Shown one piece after another: positions 1 to 11,831 of a stretch of DNA of 64,000 nucleotides. A program made the translations under genes and the position numbers. The notes below the pieces were generated by a model. It saw only the letters and a list, made by a program, of their open reading frames with translations, made no database searches and was not told the origin of the DNA. The DNA is from Erigeron canadensis (Eukaryota > Streptophyta > Magnoliopsida > Asterales > Asteraceae): the NCBI RefSeq assembly GCF_010389155.1, contig NC_057767.1, positions 23,385,723-23,449,722 on the forward strand, given 5' to 3'. The number at the start of each line of letters is the position of its first letter. Position 1 is the stretch's first letter.

Positions 1-749
1 AATTATAAACCAGCAACTTCAATTCTTTTTTAATTAAGTCAAAGCCTTGATAAAGACAATTGATTTCTATCCGTGAGATTATCTTTTTGATTTAGCTTCC
101 TTTTATACATGTTGAATATACTTTATCCCTTTTCAATTCATTAATTCTTTTATTATTTGTAAAATTTATATTATTGCTTTCTTTAAAAAAGAAAAAACTT
201 AGTACGTTTCCTTTCAAGTTTTAATGCCTCTCCGTTTATTTATTAATATTTTATAACACTTTGATATACCTAAATAATCAAAAGTCAAAACAATAGATTA
301 AAAAATAATAATTCCTCATATTCCTCGACATAATTTCAAGATTTATGATATCAAAACATTAGGAGATATTAATAAAAGTTCAATGATATCATCAATACAT
401 ATGAAGGTTCCATCTTTCTAAAAAGTTCATAACACGTGTTAATTAATCATCAATCTACACAATCTAAACAAACATCGAATTTTTTAGATATTTTTGTTTA
501 ATTTAAGGGTTTTGTTTTACTTTTTGGTTCACTATTAACAATACAAGGGTTTCATTTTTATGATTTTTTTTTCTTTTTAAACTCTCAAAGCTTTTGTCAA
601 AACTTTTTTGGAAATGTTGATTACAAGAATGATTATATAAAGACGATATAATCGAATATATGAAATCTATATAGAAACTAGAATATGAATCAAGACAACA
701 AATAAAACCCTTATTCGAAATTATACAGAGAAAACATAATATACGATGT
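1..749. other. AT-rich spacer, nothing recognised
   Basis: No coding potential, RNA gene or repeat with clear ends was seen in this stretch. It is typical AT-rich plant intergenic DNA. Confidence 0.6.
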
Positions 750-812
750 AAAAATTTAGACCATTTCTCGATTTGTGCATGTCATCTTCACGCAGGGGTC
801 ATGCTAATCTTA
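750..812 (-). pseudogene. Truncated U6 snRNA pseudogene
   Basis: Read on the minus strand, this stretch matches the 3' two thirds of plant U6 snRNA: AAGATTAGCATG, then the CCCCTGCG-like block, then GCACAAATCGAGAAATGGTC and a terminal T run. A few substitutions are visible, for example in the CCCCTGCG and GGATGACA regions. The 5' stem and about the first 40 nucleotides of U6 are missing. No USE or TATA promoter pair sits at the proper distance on the minus strand. This is therefore a dead copy, probably retroposed or template-switched. The identification rests on the highly conserved U6 sequence. Confidence 0.85.
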
Positions 813-972
813 CTGGTTGTGATGGGAAACTCAAGTAAAGGAAGTATCAAATTTAATCATCTTATTATTATTATTATATATTTTAATGGTTAACCTCTTC
901 TAATAAAAAGTTATTTAATTTAAGAATCAATAAAGGGAAGATTTCTTTTATATTATAACTGTAACATTTGAA

Positions 973-1262
973 GGCTATGTTTGATAAGAGCTTTTCAAAT
1001 CTTTTTGGAGGGTTTAAGCTTTTAATTTTGAATCAAAAGTTCCTAATGTGTTAAAAGTTTTGTTTGGATGCAACTAGCTTTAGCTTTTATTTAAAAGAAA
1101 ATGCTCCAAAATAAAAGACTTTTTGAAATAGCGTTTCAGGAGCTTTAGCTTTTCGACGAAACTTTTAATCATTAAAAGTACACAAAATTTCCTCTTAAAA
1201 TTACAACTACAACTACCATACCAAACAATTCTAAAAATAAAAGCTCTAGCAAACAACTTTGC
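973..1262. mobile_element. Possible MITE with AAAAGCTCT-type ends
   Basis: The left end GCTATGTTTGATAAGAGCTT is roughly inverted at the right end, AAAAGCTCTAGCAAACAACT. The interior is AT-rich with many AAAAGC/GCTTTT words and no ORF. The size, about 290 bp, and the ends suggest a hAT-type MITE. No clear target duplication was identified. Confidence 0.35.
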
Positions 1263-1652
1263 TTAAAAGATACAACTACTTTTTTCAAACATAATTTGAA
1301 TCATTGTATTCTTTTATGAATTTTAAATTTATAAATAATTTATATTAAAACTTACATAATTTTATATACAAATATCACATGACTTTAATAATCAAAAGTA
1401 TAACGACCCAATTGAATAGTAATATATAAAATATACTTAACCTTTTTTATACATTGTCAAAATCAGGATGGGAGTTAATTTGTTTATTTTAAATATGTTT
1501 AACTATATTTAATTTTGCATTGTCACTATACAAAGATACCAAAGATGTCATATGAACCATATACATTAAAAAAACCATTTTAAATAATAATATCATTATT
1601 TTTCAATAATTAGAATCTATATTCAATTTTATGTTGCCACTACATAAAGATA

Positions 1653-1975
1653 CTAGACTTATGCCTGCACAATGCAGCAACGATGGAGGTAGTAATGGTG
1701 GAGGTGGTGGTGGTGACGATAGTAGGGGCGGCGGTGGAGATGGTGATGAGGGCCACGATAGTGCCGAATGTAAAAGTAATTGATGTTAAATGTGGTATTA
1801 TAGTTATTTTAAGTGTTGGAGGATTTATACTGTAAATTATTTCATTAAGGTATTATAGGTATATTAGATAAAGATATTTAAATTAATGAATAAAGGAGAA
1901 GAGTATTTTTGGTTTTTCAACATTAGAAAGTTTAAAGGAAAAAAAGGGGTGGTTTGTTTTATTAGATAGTATTGA
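1653..1975 (-). mobile_element. Non-autonomous Helitron, 323 bp
   Basis: On the minus strand the element begins TCAATACTATCTAATAAAAC after an A and ends with a GC-rich imperfect hairpin (GCTGCATTGTGCAGG) followed by CTAG and then T. This is the Helitron pattern of insertion between A and T, 5' TC, and a 3' hairpin before CTRR. The 5' end aligns with that of the Helitron at 30230-30679. A GGT/GAT-rich microsatellite lies just inside the 3' hairpin, a feature shared by the other members in this window. No coding content. Confidence 0.75.
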
Positions 1976-2102
1976 TAACATACATATCCTATTAACCATC
2001 TTCGATATAAAATTACCTTTTTAAGTAACAATATAATCGTATCTAATCATATTTTACTATTACTATTAATGACGTTATTATAAAAAATTTAATTTATTAT
2101 TA

Positions 2103-2135
2103 CTAGATTTTAGACCCGTGTTAAATACATGGATT
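2103..2135 (-). mobile_element. Orphan Helitron 3' end
   Basis: On the minus strand an imperfect hairpin (CCATGT, loop, ACACGGG) is followed by TCTAAAAT and CTAGT. This matches the Helitron 3' terminus pattern, but no matching 5' end was found to the right, so the element is truncated or its start is too decayed to see. Confidence 0.5.
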
Positions 2136-2638
2136 TTATAACATTATCAATATAAGAATTAAAATACGAAACAAAAAAATACTTATACTTTAATGTAAAA
2201 ATATACTTTAAAAAGAAGTTGATTACAAATTTACAATTATTAATAGCAATAATCATATAATTAGTTTGATTACAATTAATAATATAAGATAAATATTGAT
2301 ATAAAATATTAGTTTGTATTAATAATGTTGTAACCTTTTAGTTTTAGTTATATTTTGTTATTGAATAAACATTATGCAATAAATTATTACTCGTATTTAT
2401 TTTTAAATTGGGTTAAAGTTTTAATTGGTGATTAAAAATCAAAAAGTACATATTAATTTAGATATGTGTTGCTTTAATACATCTAGAGAAATTATAACTT
2501 GTGATTGGTTAATTGAAATTATTAATTTAGATATGTGTTGATTTAAGATATATGTTAACCACGGATATTGTTTCTATAAATACTAAACATAATATAAAAG
2601 AAACGTAGGTATTTTGTTTTATTCACGCTACACATACA

Positions 2639-2961
2639 TGTATATTATATTATAAAAAAAAATAGCCCTTTCTATTTTTAAAAATATTAAAAGTTACTCT
2701 ATGCGATATGACAGAAATACTCCTTTCTTATTTTCTAAATCACCTTATTCTTTAGTTACTAATTTAATTACCTATACTAAAATACTAAAAATACTTTTAA
2801 TGAAATAAATACACGTACCTTAATGTATATACACTAATTATAATCAATTAGATTTACATCAATAACTTACACTATTAGTCGTCACCACCACCATTCGTCG
2901 CCGCCACCCGTGATCACCGCATTGCCGTCGCCACCGCCGCATCGCGCGGGCACCATGCTAG
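2639..2961 (+). mobile_element. Non-autonomous Helitron, 5' end uncertain
   Basis: The 3' end is clear: a trinucleotide-rich stretch (CACCACCACC, CGTCGCCGCC), a hairpin around CCGC-CGCATC-GCGCGG, then CTAG at 2958-2961 followed by T. The 5' end is placed where the sequence resembles family starts (TATATTATATTATAAA...AGCCC), but the terminal TC has been lost or mutated. It belongs to the same family as the copies ending at 1653, 5017, 30230 and 32986. Confidence 0.6.
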
Positions 2962-4024
2962 TTAACATTAATTAATATCAGCTATACTAAATTTGATATA
3001 TATATGGTCGACTTCTTTTTAATCTAATAATAATAACAATTATAATCTATATACTAATTAAATAAAATTTGATATTTATAAAATCATCGGGGTATCCTTT
3101 TACCCAAAAAAAATATACTAATTAAATAAAATTTGTTAAAATTAAATGATGATATCATCAAAAGTCAATTTGATTAAATCGAGAGCTGTGATTGATCAAT
3201 AAGCTATTAGGTTAGTTGTGTTTTAGTATATATAAAAATTCTATGTACAAGTGTTAAACAAAAACCGTTCTTGTTATTTCTCTAACCTGCCTACAAATGT
3301 GCAAGGAGGTTAGCTTTATTTTTATTTTTCTAGGGTTTATGTTTATTTCTTTTCATCAACAACAATAAAAGATAAAATACGAATTTGGGTTTTGTGCTGG
3401 CATAATCTTTTTTATTCTAAATACTTTGAATCCATGAAAACTATCTATCCATTATTGGTGCAACTCTTTGTTTCTAAACACAGTCTATTCCTAAACTCTT
3501 TCCATTTTCATTCCAATATATTATATTATTTATTATTTGATCTCCAATATTAGTTCGTTGGTGTCGTAATTAATTGTTTATCACAATTCTTCCGATTTTG
3601 GAATTGGTGTTCGTAATACAATTAAATGGTTAATTCATTCCAAATAGTGGGATCTTTTTTTTAACATTTAACTAGTGGAATGTGCCGATGTGGTGTTCAA
3701 TTCGGTTTGTTCGCAAACTATAATTTTGATTTCGGCAATTGGTTTTATATGACAAGGTATCTTTAATTGTTTTGAATATCAATTATAGTTTCGTATTTTT
3801 CTTTTAGGTTTCATTTAAATTTGTTATTAGAATTTCAAATTATGATTTAATTGATTTTAATTTGTTTTATTATATAAGGAATATGAAGATGAAAATCTGA
3901 TGAAAATGCTTCAACTCAACTCATGCAAAAACATGGATCTCTGTGCAATACGATTATGATGATGATGATGAAAAAGATGAAATAACATATTCGTCTATGA
4001 GCATATGTGCAAAAATAGTGTCAT
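2962..4024 (+). other. Spacer with weak signs of a captured gene fragment
   Basis: A TATA-like site (tatataaaaatt near 3227) is followed about 70 bp later by ATG at 3297 and, 13 bp into the reading frame, by an AG|GTTAGC donor-like site. About 580 bp downstream, after T-rich intron-like DNA, an AG at about 3878 leads into GAA/GAT-rich sequence. One frame there has a run of Asp and Glu (YDYDDDDEKDE) ending near 4024. I do not recognise the product. It may be a decayed or transposon-captured gene fragment, or chance. Confidence 0.2.
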
Positions 4025-4285
4025 AAGCATATTTATGCAAGTCGATCGTATGTATGTAAGTCGAATATATGTATGCAAGTCACTATTTGACATTGGCACT
4101 TTGGCCATGATTACATGTATGCAAGTCTAGCATATATATAACTGGATTATATATATGCAAGTCACAACTAGACATTGGCACCTTGGCCAAGATCATATGT
4201 ATGCAAGTCGAACATATATATGCAAGTTGATCATATGTATGCAACTGGATTATATGTATGCAAGTCGATCATATATATACAAAAA
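4025..4285. repeat. Minisatellite, unit about 18 bp (ATGTATGCAAGTCGA)
   Basis: At least nine imperfect copies of catatgtatgcaagtcga occur in tandem, with variants reading ctggattatatatatgc. A longer block (gacattggcaccttggccaagat) is repeated twice inside the array, so there is a higher-order period of roughly 110 bp. No coding content. Confidence 0.75.
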
Positions 4286-4570
4286 TTTTATAAATCAATA
4301 AAAAGTTGATGATCACATGTGTATAAAGATTTATATAAATATATGTAGACGATTATATTATATTGTATTTGTTCATATGACTCTAATACAATTTTATTTT
4401 GGTTCAAAATTTTGTATACAAATGTTTCTTCATGTGAACATATGTATCTTCAAACTTATTATTAATTTTATTGGTATAGTCCTATAATTATGGAATTTTT
4501 CAAAAATATAACTACTCATAAATGTTGTTCATTAAAATGATAAGACAAATTTACTATTATATCCCCTCTT

Positions 4571-4614
4571 TAAAAGTTCTTGTTTTTTAAGAGGTTCTCA
4601 AAATAACCTTTCCA
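4571..4614. mobile_element. Solo right end of a long-TIR MITE
   Basis: Sequence resembling aagaggttctcaaaataacc followed by a pyrimidine run matches the right terminus of the MITE at 7254-8126 (agaagttctcaaaataactc). The rest of that element is not present upstream, so only the terminal piece survives. Confidence 0.45.
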
Positions 4615-4626
4615 CACACACACACA

Positions 4627-5017
4627 CATATATATATATATGTAAAATTACCCCCTAAAATTTAACATTCTACATTTAAAATCTCTAATTTACCCTTTTA
4701 ATCTATACTACAATCAAAACTTTATCCCTAAAATTTTAAAAATACCCTTAAAAAAAACCTTACGCGTGTCCCGGTCTTCCCTTCACTGAAGTTGCTCACA
4801 TAGTAATATAGTATACCAAAAAAACACGCATGCGTTACTGAATTTAATAATCGATCAACATAATTACGCTCACTCTAAAACAACAACGGCGATTTGCACT
4901 TTCCGGCGGACTAAGAAACACTTGAGTTGAATCATACATTCATGTAATAACACGGTACCGCTACTTAACCAGTGTTTTATTCTTATGCCCCGCTGCATCG
5001 CGCGAATACAAGGCTAG
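4627..5017 (+). mobile_element. Non-autonomous Helitron
   Basis: The 3' end shows GC-rich sequence CCCCGCTGCATCGCGCG, a short spacer and CTAG (5014-5017) followed by T, closely matching the 3' end at 2961. The 5' end lies in a CA/TA microsatellite and is placed just before TATATATGTAAAATTACCCC, which resembles the starts of its relatives. Exact start uncertain. Confidence 0.6.
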
Positions 5018-5132
5018 TATATATATACACACTAAGATTTCTATTTCATTCATTTGTTTGACACTATAATTTATTTAATAAGATACCATAATCTTTTTTA
5101 ATCAGAGGAGATGTTATATAAATCCATAGTAA

Positions 5133-6108
5133 TCTACCAATATATTAAAACGGAATTGAGATATTTTTACAACGACATGTGGCGTAATTTTTGAGTGAAT
5201 GTGTCTTTTTATTTTATTCTATTAAATTAAATTTACCTAATAATTTAATAAGTATAATTATTGTTCAAATTTTGATTCTATATAGAATACGTCTTTTGAA
5301 TCCCACAAGGAAAAGGATTTGTCATATAATTGCAATCATAATGATCGTTTTCATAATCAAGTATAAAGCTTATATTTCAAACAAAATTTTCCTTTGAAAG
5401 GCTTCGCACAATTAGCATACAACCTAAAAAAGATTTAAGTTGTGGGTATATGGTATGTGCTTTTGTTTTACTTCCGGTTTTGTTGTATATACGCAATCTT
5501 TGAGTTTTGTATTTGATTTTTTCTCATGAGATTAGTTATATTTCGACCATTCAAATTATATGTTTAAGATCTCGATTTTATTATGATTTTGTTGTGTGCT
5601 AGTTACTTGATCCGGTTATGCCACCTTATTTTAAACTGTGTTTCTCTTTTAAAATATGGATCTCAATTTGTAATGCTATAAATTGTCTTCTCTACATAAT
5701 TTACTATTTTAACAAAACACCACTCATCTTTATAATAAATAAAAGACAATTGTCTTTCTAAAGTATTTCTAGAAATAATATGATGTGGCAAGCCTACATC
5801 TTTTTTAAAAAAATCTTTATTATAATTATGATGTCATAAATAATTTACAATATTTTTAATTAAAAATAGCTCACTAAATGCTTATTTAAAGTTTATAATT
5901 TTTTATTACAAACAAAGAAAAATTTTTTATATAGTACAATATCCTTTTTGTTAATGCAATAGGTATTTTAATTTATAAATTATTGTATTATTCAATTTAC
6001 TATCTCCATATCGATTTATAATATATTTATAACAAAAATTAAATGCAGACTTTTTAGTTTTATAATTTTTATTAAAAGGCCCGGGTTGAACCCGGGTAAA
6101 TCTGCTAG
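5133..6108 (+). mobile_element. Non-autonomous Helitron, 976 bp
   Basis: The element starts TCTACCAATATATTAAAACG after an A and ends with a strong hairpin, CCCGGGTTGAACCCGGG, followed by 8 bases and CTAG, then T. Both ends are textbook Helitron termini, and insertion is between A and T. The start sequence differs from that of the 323-450-bp family in this window, so this is a second Helitron family. The interior is AT-rich with no supported protein. Confidence 0.8.
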
Positions 6109-6531
6109 TATATAAATTAACGAATATTCAATTATAATAATTAACCTAACAAATTACAAAGCAATATAAAAAGACCATCATACTTGATAATATTAAGATA
6201 AATATTTAAAAGAAAAATCGTTATATATGTATAGTAAAATATATATTTGTATAACCGTGTTAAAACTAGTTTAATATAATTGTGTAGTCCTTTTTGCGCA
6301 ATAGAGAGTTATGATTGGGTGGTTAACTTATGTGGGCGTTTAGTCTACACGCGTATTTGTATGTTTGCTATGTAATTGAGCATTACAATTGAGCATTGTA
6401 GAAATATTAGTGTTCATCAAGTTTCTTAGATGAAGATGACCTAACATGCTTTCAAACACTTTATAAATCTATATATCTATATTATCTTATTAAATAATTA
6501 AAACAACGTGATTTAAATAAGTGATAAACAT
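6109..6531. other. AT-rich spacer, nothing recognised
   Basis: No gene or repeat with clear boundaries was seen. Confidence 0.5.
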
Positions 6532-6650
6532 CCTCTGTAGACAAGAGACACAAGTCAAAAGGTTCGATCCACATCTCATGTAAAGGACGGAAAAATTGTT
6601 TCTACCATTTAAGTAGAAGCTGGAAGCACCAGCAAAGAAGCACATACTTA
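6532..6650 (+). mobile_element. SINE-like fragment
   Basis: A pol III B-box-like word (aggttcgatcc, 6560-6570) is followed by tctaccatttaagtagaagc and tggaagcacc, which resembles the body of the SINE at 11832-12070 (ctacctatggtagaacc, tggaagcagcc). The A box and the tail are not clear. Confidence 0.4.
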
Positions 6651-7209
6651 TCTCCCTCGTTTCACTTATATGTATCTTTTATTTTATTTTTATTTTATCC
6701 ATAATATTGATTAAGAAATGTATAAGAACTCATTGACTTAGGATTTTAGGGATGGATTTTTTAGAAGAAAACTGCCTTTTTTTTTATTTAAAACTAAATT
6801 AAACCCATGCGTTGCATGGCGAAAAATTATTATACCAAATTTATTATTAAGTTTGTACAATATTAGTCTCTCTACTTTATATAATTAGTCAAATATAATT
6901 TAAAAAAGTTAAAATATATTATTCTAGATATCTATAAATTTAGAAATAGTTTATCAACAAATTAAAAAATGATAGTTTAAAAGAAAACTTGCGTACGTAC
7001 GTTCCAATTTATGGTTTTGGATATTTACGATTTATGGTTTTTACAATTTATGATTTTTTTAAATATATTTACATGTTCACATCCAAGTTTCCATCATTTT
7101 TTAATGAAATTTTATGAAAGCTTAACAATCTATTCAATTAATTACATAATATCTAACACTAACAAGTATATGGTAAGAGTTTCTTAATGTCGTATACTGA
7201 CTGAATGCC

Positions 7210-7253
<44 letters not shown>
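6651..7253. repeat. Spacer ending in a (TA)n tract
   Basis: AT-rich sequence without a gene. A (TA)n microsatellite occupies about 7211-7252 and directly precedes the MITE at 7254. A hairpin-like word (ccatgcgttgcatgg, about 6807-6821) may be a decayed Helitron end. Confidence 0.6.
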
Positions 7254-7255
<2 letters not shown>

Positions 7256-8126
7256 AAGGGTTATTTGAGAACTCACAAATAAAAAAGAATGCGAGAACAA
7301 TCCTGGACCACTCATTTTATTATATTTTCTCTCTCTTCCATTAAATAAGAAAATTCACCCAAATCATTTAAAATGCTTTATCTCACAAACCGTAAATCGT
7401 TAGACGAAACAAAAAGCATGGGTAGTCTTAAAATTTCGTCATCTTTCATTAGAGATCCAGTTCGATATAATTTTGACGACTTTTTAATTTTCATTTTTTT
7501 TCCATCGCGTTCATCCTACACATGTGTAAGATCATTGTTTTCACATGTAAATTAGTAAATGAACATATGTACACAACAATGAATGTCAAGGGTGGAGCCC
7601 GTCAATCCATGGCAGAGCCATGGTAGCCAAAGACGGATCCCGTCAGTCCATAGCGGAGGAATAGCGGCTAAGGGCGGAGCCCGTTAGGTAGATCACCCCT
7701 CACTGGTCACCCCCTATGACCTATCACCCTCTATGACCTATCACCCTATGACCTAACACCCTTTATGACCTATCACCCCCACTAGCTTTGGTTTATGAAT
7801 ATCCTTAAGGGCGAAGCCCGTTCCGAATCATAATTTTTGTTCAACCTACACATGTGTAAGTTATGTGTAACTATCAAAAAGAAAACGGAAATTAAAAAGT
7901 CGTTAAAAGTATATCGAATTGGATCCTTAATGAAAGAGGACAAAATTTTAAGACTACCTATGCTTTTTGTTTTGCCTAACGATTTACGATTTGTGAGTTA
8001 GGACATTTTGAATGATTTGGGTGAATTTCATTATTTAATTGAAGAGAGAGAAGAGGAAAAAAATGTATGGTCCAGAATGGTTCTTGAGTTCTTTTTTTTT
8101 TAGAAGTTCTCAAAATAACTCACCCC
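7254..8126. mobile_element. Long-TIR MITE, 873 bp, with internal tandem repeat
   Basis: The ends GGGTTATTTGAGAACT and its inverse (agttctcaaaataactc) lie next to TA tracts. The inverted arms extend inward for roughly 300 bp: ctcacaaaccgtaaatcgtt on the left is mirrored near 7980, and acacatgtgtaag occurs on both sides. Between the arms are gggcggagcccgt-type blocks and about five tandem copies of tatgacctatcaccc (7707-7780). No transposase. Relatives are at 4571-4614 and 13567-14410. Confidence 0.7.
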
Positions 8127-8160
8127 TATATATATATACATATAAATATAAATCTATATA

Positions 8161-8548
8161 GGGTAACACTCCGGTGAGAACACTCGTAAAATAAGAACGG
8201 TGAGAACATTAACAAACATCACTTTGATGCATTAAACGTCTATAAAACTAACATAGTGCATTACTAATTATAATTATTTAAGTGTTTAACAACACATTGA
8301 TGCATCAAAATCTAAAAAATCACATTTTTTGTTTTGTGCATCCATCTTGGATGCATATTCATCAAAATGATGCATCCAACAAAAAACATGATTTTTTCGA
8401 TTTTGACTGATCAATGTGTTGTTAAACACTTAAATAATGATAATTAGTTATGCAGTATGTCAGTTTTATGGACTTTTAATGCATCAAAATATAGTTTTTA
8501 AGTGTTCTCACCGTGTTCTTATTTTAAGATTGTTCTTATTTGATTATC

Positions 8549-8550
<2 letters not shown>
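8161..8550. mobile_element. MITE with near-complete foldback structure
   Basis: The left arm (ggtgagaacactcg, aaaataagaacggtgagaac) is mirrored at the right (gtgttctcaccgtgttcttattttaag). The arms continue inward through gatgcatcaaaatc, taattattttaagtgtttaac and tttttgtttt to a centre near gcatccatcttggatgca. The whole element can fold on itself. It sits between TA tracts and follows the MITE at 7254-8126 by about 35 bp. Confidence 0.65.
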
Positions 8551-8594
<44 letters not shown>

Positions 8595-8949
8595 TAAAAT
8601 TATAAAGATTACTGGATATATTTCAATCAATATACTATAACCCTTAAATCACGTTAATTATATTAACTATCTAACAAATAAACCATTATAAGTGTGACGA
8701 GTTGTAAACTTTCAGCTAGGGTATGTCTATAATCACATCAGTTATATAACTTCATGTTTTCCCAGAGGCCACTGTGACTTTCATATTTGGAACCACATAC
8801 AATGAATATCTAACTTGGTACCAACTAAATCACTCATAAAATTGTAAGAGTCTAGAGTAATTACCTACATTATTTATATATTTTGAAATGTAATGTTAGT
8901 GAAAATATTATAGATTTTTTCGCAAAAAATAAACATAAAAAATATCATT

Positions 8950-9060
8950 GTGGCAATATCCCAGTAGTATCCTAACTCCTAAGTCCCGGTGAAGGTTTGG
9001 CCTACGGAGACCTTGGTTCAAACCTAAAAAAGCGAAGATTTTACCTCTATTTAGTTATCG
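8950..9060 (+). mobile_element. Probable tRNA-derived SINE fragment
   Basis: An A-box-like tatcccagtag (8957-8967) is followed about 46 bp later by a B-box-like ttggttcaaac (9013-9023). This spacing and order fit a tRNA-derived SINE head. The 3' tail and TSD were not identified. Confidence 0.4.
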
Positions 9061-9335
9061 TGATGTTTGACGAACTATTGAGCATTTCATCTTTTGCTAA
9101 TTGTGATTTAAAAGGGTATTTCGTATCATTTTCTTTTATGAACTTCAAGTTAGCAAGTGAATTTTATTGAAAATCACCTAATTTTATACATAATTATCAT
9201 GAGATTTTAAAAACCAAAAATATCCAGACTCAGTTGAATAATATACAATTATATGATTATAAAACAAACATTTAAAAAGTATTTATACATTAACTAACTT
9301 TAAGCCTTTATAATGGATATACACAATATTTTTAG
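9061..9335. other. AT-rich spacer
   Basis: No gene or bounded repeat was seen. Confidence 0.5.
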
Positions 9336-9523
9336 GATGAAAATCCTCTAAAGTTGTGTTCAACTTTATAGGTAAAGTTGAGCACATTTTGACCTTTGGA
9401 TTAAAATCAAATATAAAGATTCAAATATGACTTTTGAATCTTGGCCATTGATTTTAATCCAAATGTCAAGATTCCAACTCTACTAATAAAGTTGGGTTTT
9501 AACTTTAGAGGATATCAATCCAT
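9336..9523. mobile_element. Small MITE, about 190 bp
   Basis: The left end (aggatgaaaatcctctaaag) is inverted at the right end (ctttagaggatatcaatcc). Internal arms (gattaaaatcaa and its mirror ttgattttaatc) continue the symmetry. No ORF. Confidence 0.6.
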
Positions 9524-10528
9524 ATTTTTAATAGTAAGCATAACTAATAAAAACATATTATTGTTCTTAGTTAAAAAAAAAAATACATAAGTCTCTCCAT
9601 CCCAAAGTTATCGTTCCATTTTCATTTTAATTTATTTAAGGTTTTTTTTTTGAAAAGTAGATTAGATAAATGATTAACACCTTCATTTTTGTTACGCTCA
9701 TGTCAGGTTCGAACCTTAACAACGCCTTAGTGCTCAATTATTAACCATATAACCGCATGTCCATTTTGTTAAACTATAATGACCCTTATACTTTTTCCAA
9801 ATAAATATATTTTAAAACTCACTTTAAAACTTAATGATAAAACTATCAACTAATAATATATATTGTGATTATATATTTGTATAATTGTGTCTAATTTTTA
9901 TTACGAACATTTATTTTAAAATAGACGGGATAATATTTAATGACTTTGGTGTAGTTTGGTTATTGTAATATTATGTTGATTTATTGAATAGATATATATT
10001 ATAGTTTAAGTTAGTAATTTGATATTTGATTTTGTTTTTATAAAATACAAAGATAATGTCTTTTTGAGAATTATATAATTAAAAACATCTTTTAGAATGA
10101 TATATCATTTCACTTGATATATTTATATATAATCTACAATATATAACAGAATCCTAAATTCTTTTATATGAAAGCAAGTACCGCTAGATAAATTTAAATT
10201 TTTAGTTACAACCCTTGTATCAAAATAACTGTATCATTATCAAATTTATTATGTAGTAAATACCAGATTAGTTCTTCAACTTTAGATAAAATATATCTCT
10301 TTTAAAATAAATATAAGTGATAAAAATTATAAATTAGTAAGGAAAACACAAAAGTATAAATTAAATATGAAAAACAAAAAAATTGTAAATTAATATGAGA
10401 AAAACTTTTTCTATAATAATATTTTTAACACACTTTTACTATAACTATTACTATAATTAATAATTAAAGTTATTTAGTAGTAATTATGTTAAATAACATA
10501 ACTTAGTTACATGTTTAATAACTTAAAT
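9524..10528. other. AT-rich spacer
   Basis: No gene was seen. A weak B-box-like word (aggttcgaacc, near 9706) occurs without a convincing A box. The rest is low-complexity AT sequence. Confidence 0.45.
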
Positions 10529-10719
10529 TGGGAAAAATGAAGGTGGTGTTGTTAGACACTTAAGTTGGGTGAAATCCTCCTCACATGCTAATTTTTTAAT
10601 CCATAAAAAATATGAGGGCCACTTATTTTTGCATTGTACATTAAATATTAAAAAATTAGCATGTGAGAGGGATTTCACACAACTTAGGTGCTTAAAAACA
10701 TCACCTTCACTTTTTCCTA
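10529..10719. mobile_element. MITE of the CTTAGGTG family, divergent copy
   Basis: The ends gggaaaaatgaaggtg and caccttcactttttcc are inverted. The inner arms (tcacatgctaattttttaat and its mirror) flank a short centre. Layout and wording (agacacttaagttg, cacttaggtg, gagggcca) match the MITEs at 26795-26982 and 28877-29064, making this a third, older copy. Confidence 0.6.
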
Positions 10720-11814
10720 TGTCTGTGTCAAATATACAAGCTGGTTATGACATTTTTAAAATAAGACGAATTCTTTAATATGTAAATTTAAATATAAAAA
10801 TTATAGGTAAAATCAAATTAAAGGAATATAATTTTGAAACATTGAACGCATATATTGTATTTTATCTATTATAATATTTTTTTTTGTATATAATATTTCT
10901 TTATATTGCTTAATCTAACATGTGTTGCTAAAATTATTTTATGGAGATCCAAGAACCATTAGACTAATTAATCATAACCCTTAGATTAACATGATAATGT
11001 TATTTCTAATTTTACTGTTAAAAAAATAAAATTAATCTTTATACTTTAATAAATTAAACGAAATGATGTATCTTCTTACAAATATAACATTTAGGTTGTT
11101 TCCAATATTAAATTGTAAATTACTAAACTGCTATCATACGTAAAGCACCGTCAAATAAATATTAAGGTGTCTATTTGTTTAATATTTAGAGAGTTCAAAC
11201 TTATTAGTAAAATAAAATGATAGAAATATTCTAAAACTCTAAACATATTATTTAAAATGTAACTCTAAAACCCTTTAACTCCTAATTGCTTTAAAATTTA
11301 ATTTTAATATAGTTATAAAGAATAGACTTAATAACGTTATGATCTGGTCTAAGTTTTAAGAATTTCATGAGATAATTTGTATTTATAATCATAACTTTTC
11401 AACATCATCTTTTATTTATATTTCAATTTATGATTTTATAATATGATAACTTCTCATTGATTATATACTTTTCTCGCGTATTACGCGGGATTACATCATA
11501 AATGAATATATTTTAATACCGACCAATGGACTTATTTTTTAAAAGATGTCTTAAATCATACAAATGACATTGAAATAAAGACTTATCTAATAGTCAACAA
11601 ATAAGTAAAATTCCCATTTATAAGTTAAATGAACGTTGTACATAAGCTCATCCATGTTATCTCTTCTCTTAGTTATGTAGAAAGATATATAATATATTAT
11701 TTATATATAAATAAATAAATTAATAGTAGTTTTATTTCTATCAAATGGTAAAAAATTTTTTTTGAGTCATGTGATGGGTAAATCTTAAAACTTGTTTAAT
11801 TATTTTATAAAAGA
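10720..11814. other. AT-rich spacer
   Basis: No gene was seen. A short hairpin word (cgcgtattacgcgg, near 11474) may be a remnant Helitron end, but it lacks a CTRR. Confidence 0.45.
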
Positions 11815-11831
11815 TACACGATCGGCATTAT

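Noticed and set aside
4025..4285. CRISPR-like array
   Set aside because: The repeats are degenerate, adjacent and without unique spacers; it is a plant minisatellite.
6806..6832. Helitron 3' end hairpin (ccatgcgttgcatgg)
   Set aside because: A hairpin is present but no CTRR followed by T lies at the right distance, and no start was found.
8437..8640. Frame with a long Tyr-Ile run
   Set aside because: It is the translation of a (TA)n microsatellite next to a MITE.
11470..11495. Helitron 3' end hairpin (cgcgtattacgcgg)
   Set aside because: It lacks a CTRR terminus on either strand; it may be a decayed end but cannot be supported.
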